Assembly (NCBI GenBank): GCA_947074135.1
Contig: CAMTOL010000032.1
Coordinates: 1 to 13,954, forward strand
Length of the DNA stretch: 13,954 nucleotides
Source of the DNA: an uncultured Rikenellaceae bacterium
GTDB taxonomy: Bacteria; Bacteroidota; Bacteroidia; Bacteroidales; Rikenellaceae
Direction of reading: 5' to 3'
The position numbers and the translations under genes were made by a program. The notes under the pieces are model-generated. The model was not told the DNA's origin. It saw only the letters and a program-made list of their open reading frames with translations, and searched no databases. This document shows, one piece after another, positions 12,658 to 13,954 of this stretch. Each line of letters opens with the position of its first letter. Positions within the stretch are counted from its first letter, which is position 1.

Positions 12658-13954
12658 CTATTTTGCATAGCTTACAGAACGAGTTTCGCGAATAACTGTT
12701 ACCTTAACCTGACCTGGATAAGTCATCTCGTCTTGAATCTTGCGAGCAATTTGAGCTGACAGGTATTCTGCTTCCGCATCGCTTACCTTCTCGCTACCAA
12801 CAATTACCCGAAGTTCGCGACCAGCTTGAATAGCGTAAGTCTTCATAACTCCCTCGTGTGCCATAGCCAAATCTTCCATCTCTTTAAGACGTTTAATATA
12901 GCTTTCGACAACCTCGCGACGAGCTCCTGGGCGAGCACCCGAAATAGCATCACAAACTTGCACAATTGGCGAAATCAGCGTTGTCATCTCCACCTCGTCG
13001 TGGTGAGCACCGATAGCGTTAACAACTTCAGCCTTCTCTTTATTGCGTTCGGCAACCTTCATACCGATAATTGCGTGTGGAAGTTCTGGTTCATCATCAG
13101 GCACCTTACCAATATCGTGTAGCAGACCTGCACGACGAGCCAATTGCGCATTGAGTCCCAATTCCGCAGCCATCGTACCTGCCAAATTAGCAACCTCTCT
13201 AGAGTGTTGCAACAGGTTTTGACCATAGCTCGAACGATACTTCATCTTACCAACCAAACGAATAAGTTCGGGACTAAGTCCGTGAACACCTAGGTCAATA
13301 GCGGTACGTTTACCAATTTCAACTACCTCCTCCTCAATCTGTTTTGTAACCTTTGTTACAATCTCTTCGATACGAGCTGGGTGGATACGACCATCGGTCA
13401 CCAATTGATGCAACGATAGACGAGCAATCTCGCGACGCATAGGGTCGAAACCCGATAGAATAATAGCTTCAGGAGTATCGTCAACAATAATTTCAACACC
13501 AGTAGCCGCCTCCAAAGCACGAATATTACGACCTTCACGACCAATAATACGACCTTTAACCTCGTCCGAATCAATATTAAATACAGTCACCGAATTTTCG
13601 ACAGCAGCCTCAGTTGCTACTCTTTGAATACTTTGAACTACAATCTTTTTAGCTTCTTTGTTTGCTGCCAATTTTGCCTCTTCAATAATATCGTTAGCAA
13701 GCACCATCGCTTCGCTACTAGCATCCACTTTAACTTGTTCAATCAGTTGCGCTTTAGCCTCTTCAATACTAAGTGACGATATTGTTTCAAGTTTTTTAAG
13801 TTGTTCTTTACGAGCTTTTTCTACCTCCTCTTTTTTGGAAGCAAGTTGCTCTAATTGATTTTCAACTCTATTGCGAGTTGACTCGAACTCTTTTTTCGAG
13901 CGTTCAAGGTCGTTACTCTCTTTTTGAAGTATGCTTTGTTCGTTTTTAACTTTT
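12658..13954 (-). CDS. rny: Ribonuclease Y, partial (N-terminus outside window)
   Basis: RNase Y is a membrane-anchored endoribonuclease that initiates mRNA decay. The window holds 431 residues to the stop at 12658; the frame is open to the edge, so the roughly 80-90 N-terminal residues with the membrane anchor are missing. Domains in order: a charged coiled coil (K/E/Q-rich) in the first 60 or so visible residues, the linker [16 protein letters not shown] typical of the family, a KH RNA-binding domain with [10 protein letters not shown], and an HD phosphohydrolase domain with the metal-binding LLHDIGK and IGAHHDE motifs, ending in [16 protein letters not shown] at 13728 is not the start, because family-typical sequence continues upstream. 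The gene has its own downstream hairpin and is separate from hppA. Confidence 0.96.
   Translation of the reverse strand, partial: KVKNEQSILQKESNDLERSKKEFESTRNRVENQLEQLASKKEEVEKARKEQLKKLETISSLSIEEAKAQLIEQVKVDASSEAMVLANDIIEEAKLAANKEAKKIVVQSIQRVATEAAVENSVTVFNIDSDEVKGRIIGREGRNIRALEAATGVEIIVDDTPEAIILSGFDPMRREIARLSLHQLVTDGRIHPARIEEIVTKVTKQIEEEVVEIGKRTAIDLGVHGLSPELIRLVGKMKYRSSYGQNLLQHSREVANLAGTMAAELGLNAQLARRAGLLHDIGKVPDDEPELPHAIIGMKVAERNKEKAEVVNAIGAHHDEVEMTTLISPIVQVCDAISGARPGARREVVESYIKRLKEMEDLAMAHEGVMKTYAIQAGRELRVIVGSEKVSDAEAEYLSAQIARKIQDEMTYPGQVKVTVIRETRSVSYAK

Noticed and set aside
13726..13728. GTG as the start of rny
   Set aside because: The frame stays open to the window edge and encodes the coiled coil and linker typical of RNase Y.

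Overview
The window is a chromosomal housekeeping segment from a member of the order Bacteroidales (Bacteroidota). Evidence: EF-Tu, the bifunctional aspartokinase/homoserine dehydrogenase and the membrane pyrophosphatase all read as Bacteroidales proteins. Start codons lack Shine-Dalgarno sequences and are preceded by A/T-rich leaders. At least one promoter matches the Bacteroidetes -33/-7 consensus (TTTG, 19-21 nt, TAnnTTTG) perfectly. No phage, transposon, CRISPR or defence genes are visible, and I found no convincing undescribed multi-gene system.

Region 1 (1-3314, all minus strand, read right to left) is the translation/secretion/transcription cluster tRNA-Thr, tRNA-Tyr, tRNA-Gly, tuf, tRNA-Trp, secE, nusG, rplK (cut by the window edge). 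A strong promoter with an A/T tract lies just upstream (3284-3314). Short tandem/inverted repeats with 14-bp and 7-bp periods fill the spacers between the tRNA genes. Oddities are U-U mismatches in tRNA-Thr, mixed CCA encoding, a hairpin between tuf and tRNA-Trp, and an L11 N-terminus that looks divergent.

Region 2 (3404-6712, minus strand) is a probable two-gene operon: a secreted GH31 glycosidase of the YicI (alpha-xylosidase-like) type followed 8 bp later by argB, an unexpected pairing. A divergent control region (6523-6903) separates it from thrA.

Region 3 (6904-9393, plus strand) is thrA, standing alone and closed by a strong hairpin (9488-9518) shared with the convergent cysH.

Region 4 (9542-12499, minus strand) has a membrane-bound Na+/H+-type pyrophosphatase gene (hppA) followed 36 bp later by cysH (APS reductase type). 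This order could link pyrophosphate removal to sulfate assimilation. Region 5 (12658-13954, minus strand) is rny (RNase Y), cut at its 5' end by the window edge, with a terminator hairpin behind it.
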